Below, one piece after another: positions 9,117-16,601 of a DNA stretch of 64,000 bases. Positions within the stretch are counted from its first letter, which is position 1. Each line of letters starts with the position of its first letter. The notes under the pieces were generated by a model. It saw only the letters and a program-made list of their open reading frames with translations, did not search any database and had not been told where the DNA came from. Origin of the DNA: Fundicoccus culcitae (lineage in GTDB: Bacteria > Bacillota > Bacilli > Lactobacillales > Aerococcaceae). The position numbers and the translations under genes are program-made. Location: the NCBI RefSeq assembly GCF_024661895.1, contig NZ_CP102453.1, positions 1,674,001 through 1,738,000 of the forward strand, given 5' to 3'.

Positions 9117-11555
9117 CTACATTATTAACCCTTCTAAACTTTCTTCTATTAGACCCAAATTATTGTCATAATACTGTTCCATCAATAAATATATTCTATC
9201 ATTAAATACAGCGCTTACACAAGTTTGAAATTTTCCTAAACTATACAAATTTATAGTAGTCGATTGTAATTTTTTTAAGATTTTTTTTGCTTCGACGAGA
9301 TTATATTCATTAATACACTTAATCAAATCATTGATAAGTTCTTTATTATTATAATATACAATTACACTTATTGTATTCGAATCAATTAGTTCAAAATTAT
9401 CACCTACTGTTTTATAAGCATGCGTTAGCTTCGGTTGGAATTTATTTTCTCTATTAGTCTTGTTATAAGCAGATAAAGTTGACTGATCTTCACTTAACAA
9501 ATCAAATAAACTAGTAACTTTATAAGGATCTTTATAAGGATAAGCCATTATATCTATCTCTTTACTATCCATATCAGAATAGTAATTTTTGTAATACTCA
9601 TCGATTAATGAAGTTACTTTAAATTCTGAATCATAATTTGTCGTTTTTAATGTAATCAGGGTTGCTTTTTTAGCTCTAGAAATATCAGGTAATTTATCCA
9701 GATTTTCGACCGTGTAATCAAATAAATAAAGATAACCACTAGCCCTTTTCCCTTCTCTATTACACCTTCCTTCTGCTTGAATTATTGAATCTATTCCTGC
9801 TAATGAACGATAAACCACTTCAAAATCTAAATTTACTCCCGCCTCAATTAATTGTGTTGATACAACTATTATTTGTTTACCTGCTTTTAGTTTATCTTTT
9901 ATCTGCTCTAATTTATCCTTTCTATGAGCAGCACATAAATTAGTAGTTAAATAATATATATTCTCCTCCTCTATCAACTTTTTATTAATTACCTTTTCAT
10001 AAACTTCCTTGGCAGCCTTTTTCGTATTTACTATGATTAAAATTGAGTCTCTATTTAATCCAAGGTCTCGTTTAACATTTAATATTAATTCTTCAGTATC
10101 CATTCTTTTAGTCCCACGTTGTGATAAATCAATATTTATTGCACGTCTAAAAACATCAGTCTCTCTATCCGTTAGCTTTAATAAATCGCTACTCTCATTA
10201 TATTTAATTGGGGCTAACATAGATTTACTATCCAAGGCTGGTTGTGTTGCTGTACAAAGAATCACAACACAATTTAAATGTTGTGCTAAAAAATTTAAAT
10301 GTTCATTGAAATGATAGGTAGATTTAAGAGGGATAGATTGAGCTTCATCAATAATTATAATCGAGTTAGCAATATTAGCATACCTTCTGAGGTTACTTGA
10401 TCTATTTTTCATTAAAGTATTAAAAAACTGAACAAGCGTTGTAAGTATCACTGGAGAATCCCAAGTTTCTAATAAGTAATTTAATCTTAAACCTTCAGTT
10501 GTATTTTCTTCATTTTCTTTCACTTCATGAATAATTTCGGAGTGATGTTCTAGTACAATTTCATCTAGTTTCAATAAATTTCGGATTTCATTAGCATTTT
10601 GTTCTAATACAGACAAATATGAAGTGGCATAGATAATATGTGCTTTCTCCAATTTATTCGCTATTTTTGTGGCTAAACGCATGACAGAAATTGTTTTTCC
10701 AGCACCAGTTGGCATTTCCAACTTATATACACCTGTTAAAATATCTTCAGAACGATTTAATAAATTCAGTGATAAATCTGATCTAGTTTTATCAATATGC
10801 GAATTTGATTTAAACTCATGCTCGTATTTCCACTCAATATTTTCATGAGCAATTGCCCAAATATTTTTAAGTTCATTATTCTCATAACCATTATATGCAT
10901 CTTTATCCACTTTACTCCAAGTGATAGTATCAACGATATCAGAATCTTTTAGAAGCGCTAACAAAAATCGTGTAAGCAAATTAAGTCTATAATTAGACAC
11001 TTTAGAATCTACATCACTGTTACTCTCGATAAAATCTAAATATTCAAAGAATCCATCCATTATCATATCATATATGTCTTGATTATATTTTTCTCTCACA
11101 ATATTATTGAGTTCATTTTCTATAAATGGTTTTACTTCTCCATCAAAATCATATTTCTCACTCACATCATAATTAATTCGATTTAACAAATTAGAATCAT
11201 ATCCACTAAACAAATCATAAACACCATGATGCGCACTGATAACATAAGCAATAATTTGTTTATAAGTTTCAAAATAACCTTCAAATTTTTCAGGAATATT
11301 TAAATTAATTTGACTTATCCATTTTGCTCCTGCTGATGAATGGTTCACTCTTCCATTATATTTACCTTGAAGGTAATCATTGAATAAACTTTGTTTGCCT
11401 GTATCGTGCAATATCCCAATTACAAAACTTATTTTACTTAAGTTATACAGACTACCTTTTTTCGAACTTCTATCTGCAACGTTTAACAAATGCTCGATTA
11501 AACTCTGTTCTAAAAACTGTCCATCACTCAACTCTACCCTATGTGCTAATAACAT
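9117..11555 (-). CDS. cas3: Cas3 helicase-nuclease (type I-C)
   Basis: Effector nuclease that degrades target DNA after recruitment by the I-C complex. The 812-residue protein has an N-terminal HD nuclease domain with H50-D51 in GILHDTGK and ISAHHG near residues 107-112. A superfamily 2 helicase domain follows, with Walker A MPTGAGKT at about 281-288, the DEAQ box at about 403-406 and QAEGRCNREG further on. No frameshift or lost motif is seen, so interference looks intact. The start ATG at 11555 follows GGAGGGAGATA. It is the first gene of the operon, and the region upstream carries the candidate target of the crRNA-like RNA. Confidence 0.98.
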   Translation of the reverse strand: MLLAHRVELSDGQFLEQSLIEHLLNVADRSSKKGSLYNLSKISFVIGILHDTGKQSLFNDYLQGKYNGRVNHSSAGAKWISQINLNIPEKFEGYFETYKQIIAYVISAHHGVYDLFSGYDSNLLNRINYDVSEKYDFDGEVKPFIENELNNIVREKYNQDIYDMIMDGFFEYLDFIESNSDVDSKVSNYRLNLLTRFLLALLKDSDIVDTITWSKVDKDAYNGYENNELKNIWAIAHENIEWKYEHEFKSNSHIDKTRSDLSLNLLNRSEDILTGVYKLEMPTGAGKTISVMRLATKIANKLEKAHIIYATSYLSVLEQNANEIRNLLKLDEIVLEHHSEIIHEVKENEENTTEGLRLNYLLETWDSPVILTTLVQFFNTLMKNRSSNLRRYANIANSIIIIDEAQSIPLKSTYHFNEHLNFLAQHLNCVVILCTATQPALDSKSMLAPIKYNESSDLLKLTDRETDVFRRAINIDLSQRGTKRMDTEELILNVKRDLGLNRDSILIIVNTKKAAKEVYEKVINKKLIEEENIYYLTTNLCAAHRKDKLEQIKDKLKAGKQIIVVSTQLIEAGVNLDFEVVYRSLAGIDSIIQAEGRCNREGKRASGYLYLFDYTVENLDKLPDISRAKKATLITLKTTNYDSEFKVTSLIDEYYKNYYSDMDSKEIDIMAYPYKDPYKVTSLFDLLSEDQSTLSAYNKTNRENKFQPKLTHAYKTVGDNFELIDSNTISVIVYYNNKELINDLIKCINEYNLVEAKKILKKLQSTTINLYSLGKFQTCVSAVFNDRIYLLMEQYYDNNLGLIEESLEGLIM

Positions 11556-11633
11556 TATCTCCCTCCATTATTTTTAAATATAATTGTATAGATACAGAAT
11601 AGCATACTTTTGAATATAAAGATAGTAATATTA

Positions 11634-11652
11634 TTCATAATACTTATAAATT
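11634..11652 (+). promoter_or_regulatory. Candidate self-target (PAM + protospacer-like) upstream of cas3
   Basis: TTC (11634-11636), the usual type I-C PAM, is followed by ATAATACTTATAAATT (11637-11652). This matches the first 16 spacer-like bases of the crRNA-like unit (11735-11750) except at positions 6 and 12. The site lies 82-97 bp upstream of the cas3 ATG. Similarity stops after position 16, which would favour binding without Cas3 cleavage. The cas promoter itself is not clearly resolved: TATAAT on the minus strand at 11677-11682 and an extended -10 (TGC-TATTCT, 11596-11604) are candidates. Confidence 0.75.
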
Positions 11653-11671
11653 AAAATAAAATTTGTTCTTC

Positions 11672-11701
11672 TTGAAATTATAATACATTATCATATACAA
11701 T
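11672..11701 (+). promoter_or_regulatory. Promoter of the crRNA-like RNA
   Basis: TTGAAA (11672-11677), 18-bp spacer, TACAAT (11696-11701): each box differs from consensus at one base. Transcription would start near 11708, two bases before the hairpin of the degenerate repeat. It reads away from cas3. The -35 box immediately follows a full-length (35-bp) footprint on the candidate target site (11637-11671). Confidence 0.7.
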
Positions 11702-11707
11702 AGTATT

Positions 11708-11805
11708 ATCGTAGTGCTCTACGTGGATTGAAAAATAATGCTTATGAATTTTTTGCATTAGTAGATTTTCACCCTTGTATAAGTTTTTACTCAAATACAA
11801 GGGTG
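11708..11805 (+). ncRNA. CreR-like crRNA-like RNA with one degenerate repeat
   Basis: A solitary CRISPR-repeat relative lies at 11710-11734, divergent from cas3. It has a 5-bp hairpin CGTAG/CTACG with loop TGCT, followed by the tag TGGATTGAAAA, which differs from the array tag only in its last base. Cas5c cuts I-C repeats exactly at the 3' base of the hairpin, so the RNA could be processed to a tag plus the spacer-like sequence from 11735. There is no second repeat. Instead a terminator hairpin begins at 11770, leaving a spacer-like part of 35 nt, the length of array spacers. A promoter lies directly upstream. The first 16 spacer-like bases match a TTC-flanked site upstream of cas3. The known parallel is CreR, a crRNA-like RNA that guides type I or V effectors to repress their own cas promoter. 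The function here is inferred. Confidence 0.75.
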
Positions 11806-11815
11806 TTTAACTTTA
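11770..11815 (+). terminator. Terminator of the crRNA-like RNA
   Basis: An 11-bp perfect stem CACCCTTGTAT (11770-11780) / ATACAAGGGTG (11795-11805) with a 14-nt loop, followed on the + strand by the U-rich TTTAACTTTATTT. On the minus strand the hairpin is followed by GAAAATC. It therefore suits the + strand RNA better than the crotonase gene that ends at 11817. Confidence 0.7.
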
Positions 11816-11816
11816 T

Positions 11817-12599
11817 TTAACTCAAAAAATTAGCTTCTCTTTTCTCCAAAAACCCCCCCATCCCAATCTTCTGATTCGCACTCTCATACTGCTTCCCAAA
11901 CAAACGAGCCTCCAACTCCAGCCCTTGGGCCAACTTCATATCAAAACCTTGATCAATCGCAATCTTGGCACTCGCCACTGAATTAGGCGCATTCTTGATA
12001 ACCGCTTGTGCCATTTCCATCACCGCATCATCCAACGCTTCAGCTGCAACCACTTTATTAAACAACCCCATAGCCAAGCCTTCCTCTGCCTTAATTTGCC
12101 TTCCAGTAAATATTAGTTCTTTGGCTTTTGCTATCCCTACAAGTCGACTCAAACGTTGTGTGCCACCATAAGCTGGAATAATGCCTAATCCCGTTTCTGG
12201 ATGCCCCACAACGGCATTACTCGATGCAATCCTCAAATCCGCTGCTTGAGCCAATTCAAATCCTCCACCAAAAGCATAACCGTTAACTGCTGCTATACTC
12301 ACAATTGGCAATCCAGCTAATCTCGCAAACACATCATTGCCATCCACAGAAAACTCATATGCCTCTTCCGGTGTAAAGTCGCGCATTTCTTTGATATTCG
12401 CCCCTGCTACAAATGCCTTTTGTCCAGCTCCTTTAATAATTAAAATGCGCACTCCAGATGTGTTTTCTAGTATTTCAATCGCTTCTGAAAGTTCGGCCAT
12501 CATGGCTTGGCTTAAAACATTGAGTGACTCCGGTTGGTTGATTGTCAATTGTGCCATCGTTTCGTCAATTGTTAATAAAATTGTTTTAAACGCTTCCAT
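11817..12599 (-). CDS. Enoyl-CoA hydratase/isomerase (crotonase) family protein
   Basis: Crotonase-fold enzyme acting on an acyl-CoA thioester; the exact substrate cannot be told. The 260-residue length is typical. Seen are the CoA/oxyanion region AFVAGANIKEM (about 63-73), AAVNGYAFGGGFELA with the first catalytic glutamate position, and GHPETGLGIIPAYGGTQRL with the second glutamate. Both catalytic acids of true hydratases are thus kept. The C-terminus ends in GGFLEKREANF, a conserved tail of hydratases. No beta-oxidation neighbours are present, so it stands alone. The ATG follows TAAGGAGC. It is divergent from the acetyltransferase gene at 12684. Confidence 0.88.
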   Translation of the reverse strand: MEAFKTILLTIDETMAQLTINQPESLNVLSQAMMAELSEAIEILENTSGVRILIIKGAGQKAFVAGANIKEMRDFTPEEAYEFSVDGNDVFARLAGLPIVSIAAVNGYAFGGGFELAQAADLRIASSNAVVGHPETGLGIIPAYGGTQRLSRLVGIAKAKELIFTGRQIKAEEGLAMGLFNKVVAAEALDDAVMEMAQAVIKNAPNSVASAKIAIDQGFDMKLAQGLELEARLFGKQYESANQKIGMGGFLEKREANFLS

Positions 12600-12630
12600 T
12601 ATTTTGCTCCTTAAAAATACTTGTTATTTT

Positions 12631-12644
12631 GCTATAATTATAGC
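12631..12644. promoter_or_regulatory. Palindrome containing divergent -10 boxes
   Basis: GCTATAATTATAGC is a perfect 14-bp palindrome between the crotonase and acetyltransferase starts. It places a TATAAT on each strand (12633-12638 on +, 12637-12642 on -), so the two genes may share one back-to-back promoter core. The -35 boxes are weak (TTAAAA at 12611-12616 for the + direction). Confidence 0.5.
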
Positions 12645-12683
12645 ATATTTATAGGGATATTTAGTTTGGTGGAGGGGTTTTTT

Positions 12684-13193
12684 ATGTTGAAAAAGGTGGA
12701 TGTTGCGCAGGTTGAAACATTGGTGGCGTTGAGTCGGACGACATTTATTGAGACGTTTGCTGAGCATAATACCGAGGAAGATTTGAATAATTATTTGGCG
12801 GCTAATTTGACCGTAGAGAAGTTGACGGCAGAATTACAAAATCCTGAATCGGTTTTTTATTTTTTCATGGACGACCATCACCCGGTCGGTTTTATCAAAA
12901 TAAATATCGGTGCGGCTCAGTCGGAAGCTATGGGTGAGACTTCCTTAGAAGTTGAGCGGATTTATTTGTTAAAGGAAACGAAAGGCAAAGGCTTTGGTCG
13001 AACCTTAATTGAGAAGGCGGAGGAAATTGCCCGCGAAAACGGCAAAAGTAAAATTTGGTTAGGCGTATGGGAACACAATCAGTCTGCGTTACGCTTTTAT
13101 GAGCGGATGGGCTATGTCATTGTCGGTGAGCATACCTTTTATATGGGGGATGATCCGCAAAAAGATTATGTGATGGAGAAAGTTTTGAATTGA
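12684..13193 (+). CDS. GNAT family N-acetyltransferase
   Basis: Acetyl-CoA-dependent N-acetyltransferase; the acceptor is unknown. The 169-residue product shows the GNAT fold: LEVERIYLLKETKGKGFGRTLI (shortened core GKGFGRTL) is the acetyl-CoA pyrophosphate loop, and QSALRFYERMGY with the C-terminal YVMEKVL is the typical end. The start at 12684 is chosen because GGAGGGG lies just upstream. A longer frame from 12621 would begin inside the promoter palindrome region. Its TGA stop overlaps the -35 box of the next gene. Confidence 0.88.
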   Translation: MLKKVDVAQVETLVALSRTTFIETFAEHNTEEDLNNYLAANLTVEKLTAELQNPESVFYFFMDDHHPVGFIKINIGAAQSEAMGETSLEVERIYLLKETKGKGFGRTLIEKAEEIARENGKSKIWLGVWEHNQSALRFYERMGYVIVGEHTFYMGDDPQKDYVMEKVLN

Positions 13194-13247
13194 CAGGACA
13201 CCATTTGGTGGCGTATAATACATTTATATAGGACACCTATTGGTGTC
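13190..13247 (+). promoter_or_regulatory. Promoter with two palindromic operators for the ArsR-SRPBCC gene
   Basis: TTGACA (13190-13195), 18 bp, TATAAT (13214-13219): a consensus promoter. GACACC-ATTT-GGTGGC (13197-13212) fills the spacer, and the perfect palindrome GACACC-TATT-GGTGTC (13232-13247) covers the start region. Two such sites spaced 35 bp apart directly upstream of an ArsR-type regulator indicate autorepression. This is inferred from position. Confidence 0.75.
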
Positions 13248-13273
13248 TTATTGTTTTAGGGGGGGGTGACGCA

Positions 13274-13996
13274 ATGACGGATGAAAAGGATGTTTATGCG
13301 GCTGTTGCTGATCCAACACGTCGTCAGTTGCTTGATTTATTAGCCGAGGTGGATGAACTGCCTTTGTATGAGTTGACAAGTCGGTTTGATATGGGACGTA
13401 CAGCTGTATCAAAACACTTGGCTATTTTGAAGGAAGCAGGTCTTGTGGATAGTCGCAAAGTCGGTAGGGAAACGCGTTATCGTTTGAATGCTAAGCCACT
13501 CAAGGAAATTCAAGACTGGGTATCATTCTATGAGAAGTTTTGGATGGATCGCCTCAGTCGATTACAGATTTTATTGGAGGAACAGAAAATGACAGCAGAT
13601 GTTATATTAGATTTTACCTATTCGAGTACGGTTGCAGAGGTTTGGAATGCCTTGACTGATTCAGATATGTTAGCTCAATGGATTTGGGATAATAATTTTA
13701 AAGCCGAGGAAGGGTATCAATTTAGATTCCAATCGGAACCCAATGAGTATTGGGATGGAATCGTCACGGGCGAAGTGTTGGTTGTCGATGAACCCAACCA
13801 ATTGGCATACACATGGGCAAGTGCTGGCGAAACCACTACGATTACTTGGACTTTGACTAAAGTGGCTGAAGGTACGCAATTACATTTTGAACAAACAGGC
13901 TTTAGTGAAGAAACCAAAGCAACACCTGGTGCGATTGCTGGGGCTACTTATGCTTGGACGGAATTTGGTAATAAACTCGCGAGCTTATTAGCTTAG
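13274..13996 (+). CDS. ArsR-type HTH fused to SRPBCC (AHSA1-like) domain
   Basis: The N-terminal about 100 residues are a winged helix of the ArsR family: ADPTRRQLLDLL at the start, recognition region GRTAVSKHLAILKEAGLV, wing VGRETRYRLN. No metal-binding cysteine motif (ELCVCDL) is present, so it is probably not an arsenic or metal sensor. From about residue 105 a START/AHSA1 (SRPBCC) domain follows: STVAEVWNALTDSDMLAQWIW, then beta-strands ending in AGATYAWTEFGNKLASLL. Such domains bind hydrophobic ligands, so the protein may be a one-component ligand-responsive repressor. ATG follows a GGGGGGTGA site. The promoter at 13190-13247 carries two palindromes that could be its own operators. Confidence 0.85.
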   Translation: MTDEKDVYAAVADPTRRQLLDLLAEVDELPLYELTSRFDMGRTAVSKHLAILKEAGLVDSRKVGRETRYRLNAKPLKEIQDWVSFYEKFWMDRLSRLQILLEEQKMTADVILDFTYSSTVAEVWNALTDSDMLAQWIWDNNFKAEEGYQFRFQSEPNEYWDGIVTGEVLVVDEPNQLAYTWASAGETTTITWTLTKVAEGTQLHFEQTGFSEETKATPGAIAGATYAWTEFGNKLASLLA

Positions 13997-14013
13997 CAGT
14001 GATATTTATTATA

Positions 14014-14050
14014 AAAAAAGAGCCTCGTAAACTTTTTACGGGCTCTTTTT
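14014..14050. terminator. Bidirectional terminator
   Basis: AAAAAGAGCC and GGCTCTTTTT enclose a CGTAAA/TTTACG stem between two convergent genes, with A and T tracts on both sides. A copy of the dispersed motif (GATATTTATT, 14001-14010) lies between the first stop codon and the hairpin. Confidence 0.9.
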
Positions 14051-14055
14051 GTGTT

Positions 14056-15978
14056 TTATTTTGTGATAACGTAAGTGTGTACGAGGTTGGTTTCGCGGTT
14101 AACTAGGTCTTCACCGACAACTTCGTAAACTTCATAGGTTAGTGAATCTGCGGTGACATCAACGATTGAGTAGTGTTGGATGTTTGATTCACGGGCGTTT
14201 GAATGGCCATCGGAATAGAATGATGAACGGAAGGGTTGTTCTTCGGTCAACAATAATTCACGGAAGTTTTGAATATCTTCTTCAGTCAATTCATGTCCGA
14301 ATAATTCATCATAGGTCACATCAATATCTTCTTCTTCAAGAATCCAGTCAAAGGATTGTAGTTTATAAATGGTATCGTAAGTCTTAGTACCTGCTGTATT
14401 TGGTACGAAGAAGACGGTCCCTTCTGGACTTGTAAAGGTTGTTGTGTCGCCATCTGTTTCACCGGCTGTCGCAACTTCTGCGTTACCAAAAGCGTCGGCA
14501 TTGTGTTTTAAGGCGTGCGTAACCGTCAAGTTATGGTCGTGTCCGTTAAAGACAGCATCCACGTCGTATTCATCTAAAACTGACATTAATTCATCACGGC
14601 CTACTTGAACTTCTTCGTCTTCTAATGCGTGGTAGGAAGATGAGAACATTGGGCGGTGATAGTTCACGATAATCCAGTCGATTTCGCCATTGGCTTTAGC
14701 ATCGTTAGCAGCTTGTAATTCTTCTTTGAACCAAGTCATTTGATTTTCTAAAATGGTTGGTGGTACTTCTTCATCGGATTCGTTGAATTGTTCCGTATTT
14801 AATACGATGAATTGAACGTTGTTGTAGCGGGTAGAGTAAGCTACACCTGATTCCATGCCTTCCACTTCATTGTTAGTGTTGATGTGGGTTAGGAAGTTGT
14901 TGTTGTCATGGTTTCCTGTAACAAATAAATGTGGCATGGCTTCATTGATTGGTGCCAGCGCATTAAGCGTTAAGTTCCACTCAGTGTCATTCCAGTCGTC
15001 GTTAACCACGTCACCGGTATGGATGGCGAAACGTGCATTAGCGGCTTCAGGATTAGCGACAGCTGATTCAAGGGTTGACTTAGAATAATCCGCTTCTGAT
15101 CGTTGGTTTTCTGAAGAAAAGGCATTTTGTGTGTCGGTATAGTGAATGAAGGTAAAGTCTTCTTGACCTTGGGCAGCGGTTGTAAATGTAGCGGTTGGGG
15201 ATATTAAGGTTTCAGTATTCCCTACGGCATAATGATAAACGGTCCCAGGTTTTAATTCAGTGGCAGTTGCTTTATAGGCTGTTTCTGTAAATGCCGGGTA
15301 AGGTAAAGCCAATGAATAGTTATCAAACCCTTTATCCAACCATAATAAATTACTTTCAGTAAATGCTTCATCTGTGAAGTAGCCTACGACTTGGTCAGGA
15401 TTTTCTACTGCAAACCATGGATCATCATCGTCTGTCATCGGTTCGTCTTCTTCTTCATCCCAAACAATCGCATACACATAGTGACCCTCTTCTGTTTGTT
15501 GGATGTAGTAGGCATCATCAATTTCATTAATTTCAGGCGTCACTTTAACGGCATCACCTATATTTTGACCGTCTTCCCAAATATACAGGCTGGCATTTTC
15601 ATCTACTTCGGTGGTATGCCATTGGAAATGCATAGAAGTGGATGGATCATCCGTTAAGTTGGTAGAAATGCGGTTAGGATTGTTGTTTACCGGTGCTTCT
15701 GGGACAGCTGGATTTTCTGCGGTTACCTCAGCTGTTTCGCCACCGATAGTGACTGAAAGGATGTTCCTTTCTTCATCAACTTCTACCCCATCATTTTCAG
15801 TGATAGCATCTTCTGAAAACGCTGGATCATTGGCGCGGTCTTCATTGGCTTTTAACGTTTCTTCGGTAATCGTAGCGGTTGCTGTATCTTGTGCATAGGC
15901 TATCGGTTGGAACTCTAGACCCGTTAACAGGGTTGAAGCTAGTAATGACGTCAAAACAAGTTTCTTTAATGATTTCAT
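14056..15978 (-). CDS. Secreted purple acid phosphatase-like metallophosphoesterase
   Basis: Exported phosphoesterase. The 640-residue precursor has a signal peptide (KSLKKLVLTSLLAS, cleavage probably after AYA near residue 29) and an acidic linker. A fibronectin-III-like N-terminal domain typical of purple acid phosphatases (about 100-265) precedes the calcineurin-like domain. Metal ligands are seen in HYTDTQ, HTGDVVNDDW, TGNHDNN, VNYHRPMF and NGHDHN, in the right order. No sortase motif or lipobox is seen, so it is likely released or loosely wall-bound. ATG follows TTAGGAGTG. The upstream region carries four PhoP-type direct repeats, so expression is probably induced by phosphate starvation. 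Single-gene transcription unit. Confidence 0.9.
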   Translation of the reverse strand: MKSLKKLVLTSLLASTLLTGLEFQPIAYAQDTATATITEETLKANEDRANDPAFSEDAITENDGVEVDEERNILSVTIGGETAEVTAENPAVPEAPVNNNPNRISTNLTDDPSTSMHFQWHTTEVDENASLYIWEDGQNIGDAVKVTPEINEIDDAYYIQQTEEGHYVYAIVWDEEEDEPMTDDDDPWFAVENPDQVVGYFTDEAFTESNLLWLDKGFDNYSLALPYPAFTETAYKATATELKPGTVYHYAVGNTETLISPTATFTTAAQGQEDFTFIHYTDTQNAFSSENQRSEADYSKSTLESAVANPEAANARFAIHTGDVVNDDWNDTEWNLTLNALAPINEAMPHLFVTGNHDNNNFLTHINTNNEVEGMESGVAYSTRYNNVQFIVLNTEQFNESDEEVPPTILENQMTWFKEELQAANDAKANGEIDWIIVNYHRPMFSSSYHALEDEEVQVGRDELMSVLDEYDVDAVFNGHDHNLTVTHALKHNADAFGNAEVATAGETDGDTTTFTSPEGTVFFVPNTAGTKTYDTIYKLQSFDWILEEEDIDVTYDELFGHELTEEDIQNFRELLLTEEQPFRSSFYSDGHSNARESNIQHYSIVDVTADSLTYEVYEVVGEDLVNRETNLVHTYVITK

Positions 15979-16024
15979 CTTACACTCCTAATATAGTTTA
16001 TTTTTATACAGACTTGCTACATTT

Positions 16025-16078
16025 AGTATAGGAGATATATGTTGATTTTATGTAAATTTGGGGTAAGGAATGTGTAAA
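16025..16078 (-). promoter_or_regulatory. Pho box (PhoP binding repeats) and -10 of the phosphatase gene
   Basis: On the minus strand TTTACA, CTTACC, TTTACA and TCAACA lie at + positions 16073-16078, 16062-16067, 16051-16056 and 16040-16045. The period is exactly 11 bp, as in Bacillus-type PhoP boxes (TT[A/T/C]ACA with 5-bp spacers). A -10 (TATACT, 16025-16030) follows 9 bp later and no good -35 exists, as expected for a PhoP-activated promoter. Confidence 0.78.
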
Positions 16079-16214
16079 TGTAAAATGTGATTACTCGATC
16101 TTTTTTAATTCTAATCGTTTGTTAATATTCCATTGCTTAATGTCGCAGACATTTATATAATGAGTGTAATAAAATGTGGTATTTATTAGGAAATTATTTG
16201 TTAGGAGGCTTTTT

Positions 16215-16520
16215 ATGTATACGAGTGATTTTGATGGAGGTTTGCTTGAGTATGTAGCGATTATAATTGGCGGTGCCATTATTTCAGTTCTCACGCTGGG
16301 GATTGCAACGCCTTGGGTTATGTGTGTCATTTATCGATGGAAAATAGATCATACGGTCATTGAGGGTAGACGGTTAAGGTTTCACGGGACTGGCTCTTCG
16401 CTTTTTGGGCAATACATCAAATGGATTTTGTTAATCATTATTACGCTTGGTATTTATAGTTTTTGGGTGGGTATCAAATTGGAACAGTGGAAGGTTAGAC
16501 ACACGACGTTTGTTAATTAG
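16215..16520 (+). CDS. Small membrane protein, DUF898-like
   Basis: 101-residue protein with two strongly hydrophobic segments (about EYVAIIIGGAIISVLTLGI and WILLIIITLGIYSFWVG). Each is followed by the pattern of the DUF898/YjgN family, in which a G-[IV]-x-[TS/F]-[PW] turn closes each helix (GIATPW, GIYSFW). The function of this family is unknown. The start at 16215 is chosen for its GGAGG site; a frame opening at 16176 has no such site. Monocistronic, bounded by a terminator at 16538-16582. Confidence 0.7.
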   Translation: MYTSDFDGGLLEYVAIIIGGAIISVLTLGIATPWVMCVIYRWKIDHTVIEGRRLRFHGTGSSLFGQYIKWILLIIITLGIYSFWVGIKLEQWKVRHTTFVN

Positions 16521-16537
16521 AAAACGGTAGCTAATGA

Positions 16538-16582
16538 AAACAAGCATATAAATCATTCCATGAATGGTTTAAGTGCTTGTTT
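16538..16582. terminator. Hairpin terminator
   Basis: AAACAAGCA (16538-16546) pairs with TGCTTGTTT (16574-16582), with further pairing of AATCATTC with GAATGGTTT inside. It lies between the DUF898-like gene and the convergent orphan antitoxin gene. Confidence 0.75.
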
Positions 16583-16601
16583 GTCCTCTTTGTGTTATTC
16601 A

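Noticed and set aside
11556..11700. A small toxin gene repressed by the crRNA-like RNA (CreTA-type module)
   Set aside because: No small open frame with a ribosome-binding site was seen between the target site and the repeat, and the matched site lies in front of cas3, so cas autoregulation is the simpler reading.
11770..11805. Hairpin as the terminator of the crotonase gene ending at 11817
   Set aside because: The T-rich tail is on the + strand side; the minus strand continues GAAAATC after the stem. It may still help the crotonase gene, but it fits the crRNA-like RNA better.
12621..12683. Longer N-terminus of the acetyltransferase
   Set aside because: The extension overlaps the divergent promoter region, and the ATG at 12684 has a good ribosome-binding site.
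13274..13996. Arsenic or metal sensor (classical ArsR)
   Set aside because: No cysteine pair in the metal-binding helix; the C-terminal half is a SRPBCC ligand domain.
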